The notes under the pieces were generated by a model that had not been told where the DNA came from, searched no databases, and saw nothing but the letters and a program-made list of their open reading frames with translations. A program made the position numbers and the translations under genes. A stretch of DNA of 30,741 nt from Myxococcales bacterium UBA1203 (GTDB lineage Bacteria; Myxococcota; Myxococcia; Myxococcales; UBA5297). Shown here piece by piece: positions 9,801-17,085 of this stretch. The stretch lies in contig DBXV01000016.1 of NCBI GenBank assembly GCA_002309695.1, positions 191 through 30,931 of the forward strand, written 5' to 3'. Positions within the stretch are counted from its first letter, which is position 1. Each line of letters starts with the position of its first letter.

Positions 9801-10564
9801 ACGACTTCCTGAGCGGGCGAGAGCCTGAGCTCGCTGACGGCGCGTACAGCCCGCTGCGTTTCAGGGTCGAAGAGCCGGATGGTCTCGACCTCGTCGCCGA
9901 AAAATTCGACGCGCGCGGGATTCCCGGAGGCAGGGGGGAAAACGTCGAGCAGCGCGCCATGGACAGCAAAGCTGCCGGCGTCTTCCACGAGGGGAACGCG
10001 GCGGAAGCCCAGCTGAATCAGCTTCTCCGGGAGCTTTTCCCGGTCGCAGGGCTCCCCCGCGGTGAGAACGGTGCCTGCCGCAAAGCGCGGGGCGGGAACG
10101 TGGCGCATGGCCAGAGCGGCCGCGGAAATGACCAGAGCGCTCCAGGGCGCTCCGGACGCCAGATGCGCCAGCACGGCCAGGCGCGCCGTCATCCGCTCGG
10201 CGTGGCGGGAAGCGGGAAGCTCGTAAGGCGTCAGCGGCTCGGCGGGCAGCCTGAGAACGGCCGCTGTTTCCCCGACGGGCGGCGGCAGAAACGTCTCCAG
10301 ACAGGCAGCCAGTTCATCGGCCGCATCCTCATCGGGCGTGACGCAGACAAAAGGACTGACGCCCAGACGGGACAGCTCGGCCAGAAGGTGCCCCCACGCG
10401 CCCGGAGGAATGCCCGCCGCGGGAATGGACTTTTTGCCCCGGCCCAGAAGCCGCTTCGCCAGGTCCTCCGCGACGGACGCACCGCTGTCAGAGGCGCGCC
10501 TGCCGCCGGATGCCGCCTCCCGCCTCTGGCGGGCCGCAGATTTGGACGCTGGTTCAGAAGCCAT
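6839..10564 (-). CDS. mfd: Transcription-repair coupling factor Mfd
   Basis: 1241 residues, somewhat longer than the usual ~1150. Mfd removes RNA polymerase stalled at DNA lesions and recruits UvrA. In order: a UvrB-like N-terminal module (EPLTPYELPASRHAERMTAR, then HGALLDVFPPASGNPARVEF); the CarD-like polymerase-interaction domain near residue 560 (HPGDLIVHSDYGIGRYEGL); RecG-like helicase motor with Walker A GDVGFGKTEVALRAAF near 715, IIDEEHRFGV near 815, TATPIPRTLN and the QIRGRVGRS motif VI; and the C-terminal TRCF domain (PEIDLPVPAYFPEEYL-like, here DIDLPVPAYFPEEYLPD). The first ~40 residues are low-complexity and may not be part of the fold. No Shine-Dalgarno sequence is evident before the ATG. 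The upstream gene ends 53 bases away, which suggests one transcript. Confidence 0.97.
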   Translation of the reverse strand: MASEPASKSAARQRREAASGGRRASDSGASVAEDLAKRLLGRGKKSIPAAGIPPGAWGHLLAELSRLGVSPFVCVTPDEDAADELAACLETFLPPPVGETAAVLRLPAEPLTPYELPASRHAERMTARLAVLAHLASGAPWSALVISAAALAMRHVPAPRFAAGTVLTAGEPCDREKLPEKLIQLGFRRVPLVEDAGSFAVHGALLDVFPPASGNPARVEFFGDEVETIRLFDPETQRAVRAVSELRLSPAQEVVLTGEAREKGEEALLELADRLSLPSAEVMSLVDDIRRGILPPGLNGIHPCFFPEGMSPLFDFLTSANPVFVLHGPKDIAEALEQSGRTLTQGYQEAIDRGELALPPQAHALSRGEILSALQNFRVIEHQNSLPADGASRARPLTFRFGSPLNPLLAADEQRPDSAQFPDDVRTHFDQALLAASRQQRTEMETWQRRIREWNRQGFHVAAVAGTQAQADKLKRLFEDHGLKAALIPGCVPSGRENGAPADDFDVHLHLGFLPEGFIDADAKLAAIAEQEITGNQNAAPVRRHRQARTDVRSERAFIQAFQSLHPGDLIVHSDYGIGRYEGLQRLTFGDKASDVMVIQYAGSDRIYMPVSRLRLVQKFTGASPENVALDRLGSVSWEKRKKAVREQLLRLASDLLRMEAARRARPGHAFQDDEESMTRFEAGFPFDETPDQQKAIDDVLSDMRAPRPMDRLICGDVGFGKTEVALRAAFQAVSGGKQAAVLVPTTVLAAQHAATFRERFKNEPVRIDVLSRLHTAKENREVLENLAAGRTDIVIGTHRLLASDVRFADLGLLIIDEEHRFGVTHKEKLKKLKESLDVLTLTATPIPRTLNFALTGLRQMSLIATPPVERKSIRTFVIKDDPARVAEAIRMELRRGGQVFFVHNRVATIEQKRQELFRLVPEARYAVAHGQMEHGAIEKVMAEFAERKSDVLICSSIIESGLDIPTANTIIVERADLFGLSQLYQIRGRVGRSSERAYAYLLVPAALPLHRDARKRLEVLQSFTELGAGFHIAAQDLEIRGAGSLLGRDQSGQISAVGFDLYCRLLEEAVGEARGTPPREDAEPDIDLPVPAYFPEEYLPDISLRLVFYKRMAEARGEEELEDLRSELRDRFGPLPVEVERLFSLMGIKVRLGQLRLKALECGPRGLVLTIGPEAGLSPERLVRFVQENPQKRRLTPQMKLVSALSETHPRPEELFEDCHRLLDAVERLRLPEKKSGKPR

Positions 10565-10617
10565 CGGAAATACGGGACTGAATAGGCTGAGGCAGAGGGA
10601 ACAGTGCGCGTGAGGCG

Positions 10618-11058
10618 TCAGGGAAACTGAATTTTGCCTCCGGGACCGCCCAGACCGCCGCCCAGGCCGGAACCGCCGAGTCCGCTGCCGCCGCCCAGTC
10701 CTCCCAGCCCCGCGGCGCTTCCGGGAACAATGAGATTGGACTGCTGGCGCCGGTATTCCTCGATTTCCTTGAGCATGTCCTCCAGCGCCTTGCCGGCAGC
10801 CTCGGGGAATTTTTCGGCAGCTTCAGCCAGCGTGGCGGCGTCGATGCGGAAATCGAGGGGAACAGGTCCGGCCGCGGTCATCAGGTGCGTCTGCACGAGG
10901 AAGAAAGTGAAGCGGTTGGGGTCCGGCGTGCCGTCAGCCTTCACCGGGGTCAGCCGCCGAAAGGTGCCGGTGGCCAAATCCGTAAAGGCCGTCTCCTGAT
11001 AGAGGTTGTCGGTGTCCACGCGGATGTCGGCGAGTCTCTTTTTGATGGCGTCGTTCAT
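10618..11058 (-). CDS. Small conserved cytoplasmic protein with a glycine-rich tail
   Basis: 146 residues, function unknown. It has no signal peptide or membrane segment. The core (about 1-110) contains YQETAFTDLATGTFRRLTPV, VQTHLMTAAGPVPLDFRI and LAEAAEKFPEAAGKALEDML. I recall this pattern from uncharacterised bacterial proteins but cannot name the family. The last ~35 residues are almost wholly glycine, leucine and serine (GGLGGGSGLGGSGLGGGLGG) and look disordered. It lies between the DUF2062-type gene and mfd with gaps of about 53 bases on each side, so co-transcription is likely, but no link to repair is implied. Confidence 0.75.
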   Translation of the reverse strand: MNDAIKKRLADIRVDTDNLYQETAFTDLATGTFRRLTPVKADGTPDPNRFTFFLVQTHLMTAAGPVPLDFRIDAATLAEAAEKFPEAAGKALEDMLKEIEEYRRQQSNLIVPGSAAGLGGLGGGSGLGGSGLGGGLGGPGGKIQFP

Positions 11059-11110
11059 GGCGTTTGTTTCCTTGGTTGTTTTGGAGGGCGAGGGAAGCGG
11101 CCGGAGAAGG

Positions 11111-11827
11111 TCAGGTGGCAGGGGGCATCGATGTCAGGTGCGCGGCCTCCGGCGGCACAGGAGGATTCTCCGGAGCTGAAACAGCCGCTGCCGGCTGAGG
11201 AGCGTCAGGGATTTCCGCCGCGGTCGGCGAAGGAAGCGCAGCGGCCGTTTCGAGATCAGCGCCGGCCGGAGTTTCATCTGCGGCCGCTGAGGCATCGGAC
11301 TCTTCACCGGAAGACGCCGCGCCGCTGGCCGCCCGTCTAGCCTGAAAAATCTGCACGCCTTTGTACGTGGCCGCGTAGCAGAGGACGCCCAGAAGGGCGC
11401 CGATGATGACGCTGCCCAGCATCAGCGGCGCGAGCACGTCCCAGAGCGTCTGGACCACCGTCATGAAGCGTTCTTTCAGTCCGCTTTCATTGACGCCGAA
11501 GGCCTTCGACAGCGCGGCGAGCAGCACGTCCGTGCTGGGCTTCTCGCCCAGGAGCCGGCACCCCAACAGATAGTTGGGAATGTAAATCCACAGCGTCGCG
11601 GGATTGGAAATCCACACGAGCGGGACGCCGACGACCTTGTTTGCCCGAAAGAGCGTGGAGAGCGCCAGGGTCAGCGCCATCTGAAAGCCGATGGTCGGGG
11701 TCCAGGTGACGAAGATGCCGATGGCCACGCCCAGCGCAATGCGGTGGGGGCTGTCGTGGACGCCCAGAATTTTATCCACGACGAAGGTCTTCAGGCGGAG
11801 GGCCTGTTTTTTCAGGTAGTTCGCCAA
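11111..11827 (-). CDS. DUF2062-type membrane protein
   Basis: 238 residues. The first ~165 match the DUF2062 pattern: SPHRIALGVAIGIFVTWTPT, IGFQMALTLALSTLFRANK, WISNPATLWIYIPNYLLG, then a C-terminal hydrophobic segment LAPLMLGSVIIGALLGVLCY. Three or four membrane helices are expected in the inner membrane. Members of this family are uncharacterised; some are found with glycosyltransferases, but no such gene is near. The last ~70 residues are an alanine-, proline- and glutamate-rich tail, probably disordered. A terminator for the preceding gene lies 48 bases upstream of its start, so it probably has its own promoter. Confidence 0.8.
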   Translation of the reverse strand: MANYLKKQALRLKTFVVDKILGVHDSPHRIALGVAIGIFVTWTPTIGFQMALTLALSTLFRANKVVGVPLVWISNPATLWIYIPNYLLGCRLLGEKPSTDVLLAALSKAFGVNESGLKERFMTVVQTLWDVLAPLMLGSVIIGALLGVLCYAATYKGVQIFQARRAASGAASSGEESDASAAADETPAGADLETAAALPSPTAAEIPDAPQPAAAVSAPENPPVPPEAAHLTSMPPAT

Positions 11828-11874
11828 TGCGGTGCTGCTCTCCTGGACGCCTGGTCCCGGGCTGGGGAACGCAA

Positions 11875-11909
11875 CAAAAAAGGCGGAGCCGTCATGGGCG
11901 GCCCCGCCT
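11875..11909 (-). terminator. Intrinsic terminator after the small membrane protein gene
   Basis: On the minus strand AGGCGG (complement of 11904-11909) pairs with CCGCCT (complement of 11881-11886), extended by GCCG/CGGC, followed by TTTTTTGTTGC. It lies 25 bases after the stop of the gene at 11934-12350. Confidence 0.85.
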
Positions 11910-11933
11910 CAGCTTCAAACTGCGCTGCTCCGA

Positions 11934-12350
11934 TTACTGCTTAAAAATTGCTTTGGTGATGCTGGAGACGAGCGGCGCCTCCCAGCGGTTGGGCTTCAGG
12001 GATTCTATGATGCCCTTAACACAGACGTAGATGCAGAAGATGGCGCCGATGCAGGTGCAGGAGATGAGGATGCTGAGGAGCCAGTTCACCAGTCCCTGCC
12101 GCGCGTGCCAGATGACGTATTCGCTGTCCTTCACAGTGAGGAAGGGAACGAAGGGGAAGATGTAGGCCAGGATGAGCATGATTTTGTCCTGATCACGAAC
12201 CACGTCCGCGCCGCCATGGATGGCGTTGTCCGCGCTGACCGGGGCGATGCCCGCGTTGTCGGCGGGCAGCTGGTCCTCGAAGGAGGCCTTGGGCTCTTCA
12301 GTCGCTGCGGGTTGGGCGATGGGGTTTCCGTTTTCGTCGATGTCGTTCAT
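11934..12350 (-). CDS. Small DUF4870/Tic20-like membrane protein
   Basis: 138 residues. An acidic, proline- and alanine-rich cytoplasmic N-terminus (1-55) precedes two or three hydrophobic segments: KIMLILAYIFPFVPFLTV (about 57-74) and LVNWLLSILISCTCIGAIFC (about 87-106), then IYVCVKGI. The pattern of helix, loop with conserved WHARQGL, and long helix resembles DUF4870-type proteins, for which I know no established function. It starts 90 bases after the ligase gene on the same strand and ends at its own terminator. Confidence 0.7.
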   Translation of the reverse strand: MNDIDENGNPIAQPAATEEPKASFEDQLPADNAGIAPVSADNAIHGGADVVRDQDKIMLILAYIFPFVPFLTVKDSEYVIWHARQGLVNWLLSILISCTCIGAIFCIYVCVKGIIESLKPNRWEAPLVSSITKAIFKQ

Positions 12351-12440
12351 GTCTGCCCTCGTTGAGGTGTGATGAAGGTTAGGGGGAATTTCTGCGGTGA
12401 AAGGTCTGTGAAGCGCGGCGCCATGCCGGCAGGGCAGTCA

Positions 12441-13556
12441 TCAGATGCCCCGCATGGTCTCCTCAATGAGCCAGTCCACGACGGCGTTGATGTCTCCGCC
12501 GCTCCTGTCGAAGACCTCCAGCTGCCGATGAGCGCTGGTTCCGTTGTGGGCAATTTCCAGGACGTGTTCGAGGTAGTTCACCGTCCCCAGAGCCTCGGCG
12601 GCGTCGGAGACGAACTCCACCAGTTCGTGAGCCAGCTCGGTGAAGGGCTTTTCCTCTCCCAGACCCAGGTCGATGAGCTTGGCGTCCGTTCCATAGCGCG
12701 AGGCCCGCCACTTGTTCTCCTCGATGAGGCTTCTGGGATAGCTGCGCCACGTAATGTTGCGTTTGTACATCGAGTAGAGCTGGGCAACGAGGGCCTGGAT
12801 GAGCGCGACGACGGCCAGCGTGTCTTCGAGATGCGTCGGCATGTCGCTGATGCGGACTTCCACTGTGTCGAAGCGCCAGTGGGTGCGGACGTCCCACCAG
12901 ATCTTTTTGCCGTTATCGATGCAGTTGGTCTTGATGAGCAGGTGAATGAAATTTTTCAGCTGCTCCACCGACTCGAATTCGTCGGGAATGCCGGTCCGGG
13001 GGAACCTTTTGAAGACCTGGCTGCGGAAGCTCATCAGCCCCGTCTTGCGCCCCAGCCAGAAGGGCGAGCTGCACGTGAGGCAGAGAATGTGGGGCAGGAA
13101 GTAGCGGAGCTGATTGGTGATGGCCAAAGCCACCTGCTTGTCGGCGATGCCCACGTGGACGTGCAGGCCAAAGATGAGATTGGCGCGTGCGATGTCCTGA
13201 AGGTCTTCGACAATCTCGTGGTAGCGGACCGTGTCTGTGATGTTCTGGTTCTGCCAGTCGGAGAAGGGGTGCGTCGAAGCCGCCGCGATGCGCAGGCCGC
13301 CGTTTCTCGCCAGCCGGTCCAGGTCGCCGCGCATCTCGGTCAGCTCGCTGCGCACACCTTCGAGGTCGCGGCAGATGCCAGTGCCGACTTCAACCATCGA
13401 CTGGTGCATCTCGCTGCGGACGCGCTCGCGGAGGATGCTGTGGCTGCCCTCTTCAATGAGCTTGCTGATGTAGGATTTGAGCTCGCGGGTTTCGGGATCG
13501 ACGATCTGGTATTCTTCCTCGACGCCCAGAGTGAAGTCGTTGTCGAAGAGCGACAT
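12441..13556 (-). CDS. YbdK-like carboxylate-amine ligase (GCS2 family)
   Basis: 371 residues from the ATG at 13556, which has AAGGAG seven bases upstream; longer starts would overlap the upstream gene. The GCS2 fold is shown by LGVEEEYQIVDPET (metal/ATP-binding acidic strand), EMHQSMVEVGTGICRDL, FGLHVHVGIADKQ and SLIEENKWRASRYGTDAKLI. The family uses ATP to join an amine to the gamma-carboxylate of glutamate or a related acid. YbdK of E. coli has weak glutamate-cysteine ligase activity, but genome annotations of true glutathione synthesis for this family are unreliable. The neighbouring ATP-grasp and amidotransferase genes suggest a dedicated product rather than glutathione. A gshB-like gene is not recognisable beyond the ATP-grasp protein. 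Confidence 0.88.
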   Translation of the reverse strand: MSLFDNDFTLGVEEEYQIVDPETRELKSYISKLIEEGSHSILRERVRSEMHQSMVEVGTGICRDLEGVRSELTEMRGDLDRLARNGGLRIAAASTHPFSDWQNQNITDTVRYHEIVEDLQDIARANLIFGLHVHVGIADKQVALAITNQLRYFLPHILCLTCSSPFWLGRKTGLMSFRSQVFKRFPRTGIPDEFESVEQLKNFIHLLIKTNCIDNGKKIWWDVRTHWRFDTVEVRISDMPTHLEDTLAVVALIQALVAQLYSMYKRNITWRSYPRSLIEENKWRASRYGTDAKLIDLGLGEEKPFTELAHELVEFVSDAAEALGTVNYLEHVLEIAHNGTSAHRQLEVFDRSGGDINAVVDWLIEETMRGI

Positions 13557-13609
13557 GTCGTAACTCCTTGATGCTGCTCGCCATGACGGCAGCGAGCCTT
13601 TTCCTGAAA

Positions 13610-14578
13610 TTACTTGAGAAGCGGCTCGCCGCAGGCGCCCAGCGTTCTGGGCTTGGGCGCGTTGAACCATTCACGGAAGGCGTAGCCCTGATGGTTCTGC
13701 CGGTTCTCCTTCACGGCCTTCACGGCAAAGGCCGCCATCGCGTCCACCACCTTGTCGAAATAGAACTGGTGCAGTGACCAGAAATCCATGTCGGGGGCGG
13801 GATTCGTGAAGTCGATGGCGTAGGGAACGCCGTCGGCGATGGCGAACTCTACGGAGTTCATGTCGTAGCCCAGGGCGTTGTTGATGGCCCATGCACCGTC
13901 GAGAATCTCGTTTTCGAGCGCCTTGGGCAGGAAGTGCTCCGCCGGGATGTAGTCGCGCTTATTGGGGTCCCACTTGGTCGGCAGGATGTACTCCTTGCCG
14001 ATGCAGATGCAGCGCACGTACTCGGTGAAGTTCACGAACTCCTGCAGCGTCATCACCAGCTGCTCCGAGGCGTTGTAGGCCTGAATCAGCTCGTCCATGT
14101 TGTGAACGACCGAGACGTTCTTCCAGCCGCCGCCCTCCGCGGGCTTGAGGACCGCGGGAAACTTCACGTAGCTGCAGATAGCCTCCCAGTTGAGGGGGTA
14201 TTCCAGATTGCGGAGGCTGCGTTTGGGGTCGATGGCCGACATATAGGAGCGCTGCGGCAGCACCACCGTCCGGGGAACCTTCACGCCCAGTTTCGGCGCC
14301 AGGGAAAAGCCGAAAAATTTGTCGTCGGCGTTCCACCACAGGGGATCGTTGATGACGAACGTGCCGGTCAGCGAGGCGTGCTTGAGGGCGATGCGGTAGT
14401 AGGGAACTTCCTGGCTGATGCGGTCGATGAGCACCCTGTAAGGCAGAGGTTCCGACTCGCTGATGCCGCCCAGCTTGGCGAATTCCGCCTGGAAGCCGGG
14501 GACTTTGTTCACCTTGTCGATAAAGGCGTGGGGGAAGGTGTCTTCCCAGCCGACGATGATGCCAATGCGCTCGGTCAT
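13610..14578 (-). CDS. ATP-grasp domain protein, probable amide ligase
   Basis: 322 residues with no signal peptide. The central ATP-grasp signs are FPAVLKPAEGGGWKNVSVV (lysine K145 and the glycine-rich loop, 140-158), the adenine-contact strand VMTLQEFVNFTEYVRCICIG (175-194) and the metal-binding end of the fold, NSVEFAIADG with E244 and VPYAIDFTNPAPD with D256 and N259. Such enzymes activate a carboxylate as acyl phosphate and join it to an amine or thiol. The N-terminal ~95 residues do not resemble RimK, GshB or D-Ala ligase that I can identify. GGAG lies nine bases before the ATG. It is 53 bases upstream of the carboxylate-amine ligase gene, so the two are probably one transcript. Substrate unknown. 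Confidence 0.8.
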   Translation of the reverse strand: MTERIGIIVGWEDTFPHAFIDKVNKVPGFQAEFAKLGGISESEPLPYRVLIDRISQEVPYYRIALKHASLTGTFVINDPLWWNADDKFFGFSLAPKLGVKVPRTVVLPQRSYMSAIDPKRSLRNLEYPLNWEAICSYVKFPAVLKPAEGGGWKNVSVVHNMDELIQAYNASEQLVMTLQEFVNFTEYVRCICIGKEYILPTKWDPNKRDYIPAEHFLPKALENEILDGAWAINNALGYDMNSVEFAIADGVPYAIDFTNPAPDMDFWSLHQFYFDKVVDAMAAFAVKAVKENRQNHQGYAFREWFNAPKPRTLGACGEPLLK

Positions 14579-14664
14579 TCGCTCGTGCTCCGTTCGGGAA
14601 ATCCGTTGCTTTGTTTTTGTTGTCTGCCGGGGCTGCGCGGGAAGTCCCGCGGCCTTCGGAAAAT

Positions 14665-14700
14665 GAAAAAGGGCAACTCAACGGTTTTCTGAATTGCCCC
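14665..14700 (-). terminator. Intrinsic terminator between amidotransferase and ATP-grasp genes
   Basis: GGGCAA-C-TCA (14671-14680) pairs with TGA-A-TTGCCC (14690-14699). On the minus strand the stem is followed by TTTTTCATTT. It lies 53 bases after the amidotransferase stop and about 86 bases before the ATP-grasp start, so the cluster has at least a partial internal stop. Confidence 0.8.
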
Positions 14701-14752
14701 TCGGATGACGCTTCGCGGCGGGCTGGGGCGCGGCGTCAGACAGGCTTCGGCG

Positions 14753-15685
14753 CTAGCAGGCTTCGGCTTTCGTCTGGGCTTCGGCCAGAAAAGCCGCCAT
14801 GTCCTGTTCGGGGGCGTCGATGGCCTTGTAGTGGCGCGGTCCCGCGAGACGGTTGAACTGCAGGGTCAGCCACGTGGGAATGAGCATGGCGAACGTCCGC
14901 GCCACGCGGCGGGGATTGTCCAGCGTCTTGACCATGCGGTCGTAGGTCAGCTCGCCATAGACCTTCTTGAAGCGCGCGGCCTGCTCCGGGTTGTTCACCC
15001 AGGTCAGAACGCCCAGCCGGTCGGCTTCGGGATGAAACTGCGTCCCCGTAACGCCGGGCGCGAAATGGAAGGCCACGTATGCCTCGCCCTTGTCGGACAG
15101 ACCGGGCCGGCTCTCGCGCGCCAGCACGGTTCCCCCAAGTTCTTTCAGACGCTCCTCATTCAGATCGACGGCTTCCCAGTCGCGGTTTTCAAAGGCGAAG
15201 AGCCGGTCGCCGAAGGGAAAGAGGTAGGGCATCTGCTGGCCCAGCGTCGTTATGTAGGCCGGCATGACGCCGAATTTGGTGCCGTCTTTCCGCAGCTGCA
15301 TGCGGGCGACGCCCAGATGCTCACAGGCCAGCTCGAACGAGTAGCAGACGGCGAACAGCTTGGGCGAATCCTCGGGAGAGAGACGATTCTGGTCGATGAT
15401 GTAGTCCAGATATTTCCTGAAGCCGACGCCCCAGGGCTCATCCCAGCCGTCGAAAGGAGAGCCTGGCCCGCCTGAGGACAGAATGATGTCCGTATCCAGG
15501 TCGGGGAGCTCCCCCAGGTTGCGCGGCTGGACGTGTTTGAACTGAACGTCGAGCGAGGGATTCAGCTCGTGAATCCGCTCTTTGAAGGCGTCCACAATGC
15601 GCCGGAAACAGCGGGTCGATTGGTTGGCGACGCCATTGTTCATGTCGATGAGACATATCTTGACGGGTTTGTCTTTCGGGTTCAT
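14753..15685 (-). CDS. Class I glutamine amidotransferase-like protein
   Basis: 310 residues from the ATG at 15685. The GATase1 fold is indicated by VKICLIDMNNGVANQSTRC, the oxyanion-type strand TDIILSSGGPGSPFDG (65-80), the nucleophile C114 in KLFAVCYSFELACEHLG and the H218/E220 pair in GVTGTQFHPEAD. The nucleophile elbow reads A-V-C-Y-S instead of the usual G-x-C-x-G, though cysteine, histidine and glutamate are all kept. Such proteins release ammonia from glutamine for a synthetase, or hydrolyse gamma-glutamyl bonds. A C-terminal extension of ~80 residues (VLTWVNNPEQAARFKKVYG onward) is not part of the usual domain. There is no good Shine-Dalgarno; a TTG at 15793 is an alternative start with a poor-looking extension. 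A terminator follows. Confidence 0.8.
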   Translation of the reverse strand: MNPKDKPVKICLIDMNNGVANQSTRCFRRIVDAFKERIHELNPSLDVQFKHVQPRNLGELPDLDTDIILSSGGPGSPFDGWDEPWGVGFRKYLDYIIDQNRLSPEDSPKLFAVCYSFELACEHLGVARMQLRKDGTKFGVMPAYITTLGQQMPYLFPFGDRLFAFENRDWEAVDLNEERLKELGGTVLARESRPGLSDKGEAYVAFHFAPGVTGTQFHPEADRLGVLTWVNNPEQAARFKKVYGELTYDRMVKTLDNPRRVARTFAMLIPTWLTLQFNRLAGPRHYKAIDAPEQDMAAFLAEAQTKAEAC

Positions 15686-15911
15686 GGCGGCGCGGCGCCT
15701 AGTCGAAGTGCCCTCGAAATGAAAGTGTTTAATTTGCCTTTTTTGGGGGTATTCAAAACAGGCGTTTTCATTCGTAAACCGGCAATTTTTCAAATTTTGG
15801 AAAGACTGCCGGCAGGTCTCCGGGGCTCCCTGACCGCCGCGGATTCGATTTTTTAGTGAGGGCTGTTTTTTCGGCCCAAAAATCCGGTCAGGAGCAGGAA
15901 AGGACAGTCAG
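15686..15911. promoter_or_regulatory. Divergent intergenic region, AT-rich centre
   Basis: 226 bases between the amidotransferase (-) and the peptidase (+). The part at about 15720-15800 is clearly richer in A and T than its surroundings, as expected for divergent promoters. On the minus strand TAGGCG (15696-15701) followed by GC-rich sequence resembles -10 regions elsewhere in the window, but has no good -35. CTGCCGGCAG (15806-15815) is a perfect ten-base palindrome and could be an operator. I cannot fix a start site for either gene. Confidence 0.4.
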
Positions 15912-17042
15912 TTGTCGAGTCAGATTCCCGGACCTCTTCCCATTGCCGAGCGCATCGGCGCTCATCCCCAGTTCACAGGCAAAGGCGTCGTGACGGCGTT
16001 TTTGGATTCCGGCTTTCATCCCCATCCGGACCTGGTCACGCCCTATTCGCGGATACGCGCCTATTACGATCTGATGTCCGGGAAGACGGGGACGGAGCAT
16101 CTGGACGCCAACACGCAGGACCCGTCGGCGTGGCACGGCATGATGTCCAGCGTCGTAGCGGCCGGAAACGGGGCGCTCTCCCACGGCAGGTTCAAGTCGC
16201 TGGCGCCGGAGATGGACCTGGTTCTGGTCAAAGTTGGAACCGCCCAGCGCATCCACCACGACGACATCACGCGGGGCATCGAGTGGGTGATTCTTAACCG
16301 GCTGCGCTACGGCATCCGCATCCTCAACATCTCGTGCGGCGGTGACTACGAGGAGAGCTACCTGACTGACACTATGTCCCGCTTCGCGGAGATGGCCGTC
16401 CGCGCCGGCATCGTCGTCGTCTGCGCCGTGGGCAATCGCGGCGACCGTCCCGGATACATTCTGCCGCCCGCTTCCGTTCCCGCGGTGATCAGCGTGGGCG
16501 GCGTCGATGATGCCGGCAATCCGCGCCTGGGCCACGTCAGCCTCTATCGCTCTTCCTACGGTCCGACGCTGGACGGCATTCAGAAGCCGGAGATTGTCAC
16601 GCTGGCCGACTGGATTGCGGCCCCCATCCTGCCGAATACGCCGACCCACAAGCAGGCCGTTCTGCTCTCGAAACTGGATCAGGCGAGGGACGAGGAACTC
16701 AGGGGAATCATCGAGGCTAATCCCGGCGTTTTTCATCCCCTGGACGAGCTGCGGGACAGGCAGCCCTTTCAGATTCGCCAGGTTGTTTCTGCCGCGCTGC
16801 GCGACGGGCTCGTCATCGACAAGCATTACAAGATGGTGGACGGCACCAGCTTCGCCGCGCCCATCGTCACTTCCGTCGTCGCTCAGATGCTGGAGGCCAA
16901 TCCGGACCTGACGCCGCTTCAGGTGAAGCAGATTCTGATTAAGACGGCGCGGCGCCTGCCGGGCGTGGAAGTCGATAAGCAGGGCTGGGGGACGCTGCAG
17001 CCTCAGGCCGCGGTGGATGAGGCGCTCCGCTGGCGTCACTGA
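15912..17042 (+). CDS. Subtilisin-like (S8) serine peptidase without signal peptide
   Basis: 376 residues from a TTG at 15912, supported by AAAGGA about seven bases upstream. The full triad is readable: D32 in VVTAFLDSGFHPHPD, H75 in AWHGMMSSVVAAGNG and S313 in DGTSFAAPIVTSVVAQML. The oxyanion asparagine is N175 in VVCAVGNRGDRP. There is no signal peptide, no I9 propeptide and no membrane segment, so it is probably active in the cytoplasm without maturation, like intracellular subtilisins. About 70 residues (roughly 235-308, including VLLSKLDQARDEELRGII) are inserted between the oxyanion and serine regions and look helical. It is divergent from the ligase/amidotransferase cluster, which suggests a shared role, though that is inference. 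Confidence 0.9.
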   Translation: MSSQIPGPLPIAERIGAHPQFTGKGVVTAFLDSGFHPHPDLVTPYSRIRAYYDLMSGKTGTEHLDANTQDPSAWHGMMSSVVAAGNGALSHGRFKSLAPEMDLVLVKVGTAQRIHHDDITRGIEWVILNRLRYGIRILNISCGGDYEESYLTDTMSRFAEMAVRAGIVVVCAVGNRGDRPGYILPPASVPAVISVGGVDDAGNPRLGHVSLYRSSYGPTLDGIQKPEIVTLADWIAAPILPNTPTHKQAVLLSKLDQARDEELRGIIEANPGVFHPLDELRDRQPFQIRQVVSAALRDGLVIDKHYKMVDGTSFAAPIVTSVVAQMLEANPDLTPLQVKQILIKTARRLPGVEVDKQGWGTLQPQAAVDEALRWRH

Positions 17043-17085
17043 CAGGCGCTGTTCAGAGGCGGCGCCGTTCAAAAAAAAGAGGGGT

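Noticed and set aside
6521..10585. Long plus-strand frames (784 and 551 codons) antisense to mfd
   Set aside because: Mfd is certain on the minus strand and the opposite frames show no recognisable fold.
12369..13571. 400-codon plus-strand frame antisense to the carboxylate-amine ligase
   Set aside because: The minus strand encodes clear GCS2 motifs with a good ribosome binding site; the plus frame is its mirror.
15888..17072. 394-codon minus-strand frame antisense to the S8 peptidase
   Set aside because: The plus frame has a full catalytic triad; the minus frame has no domain.
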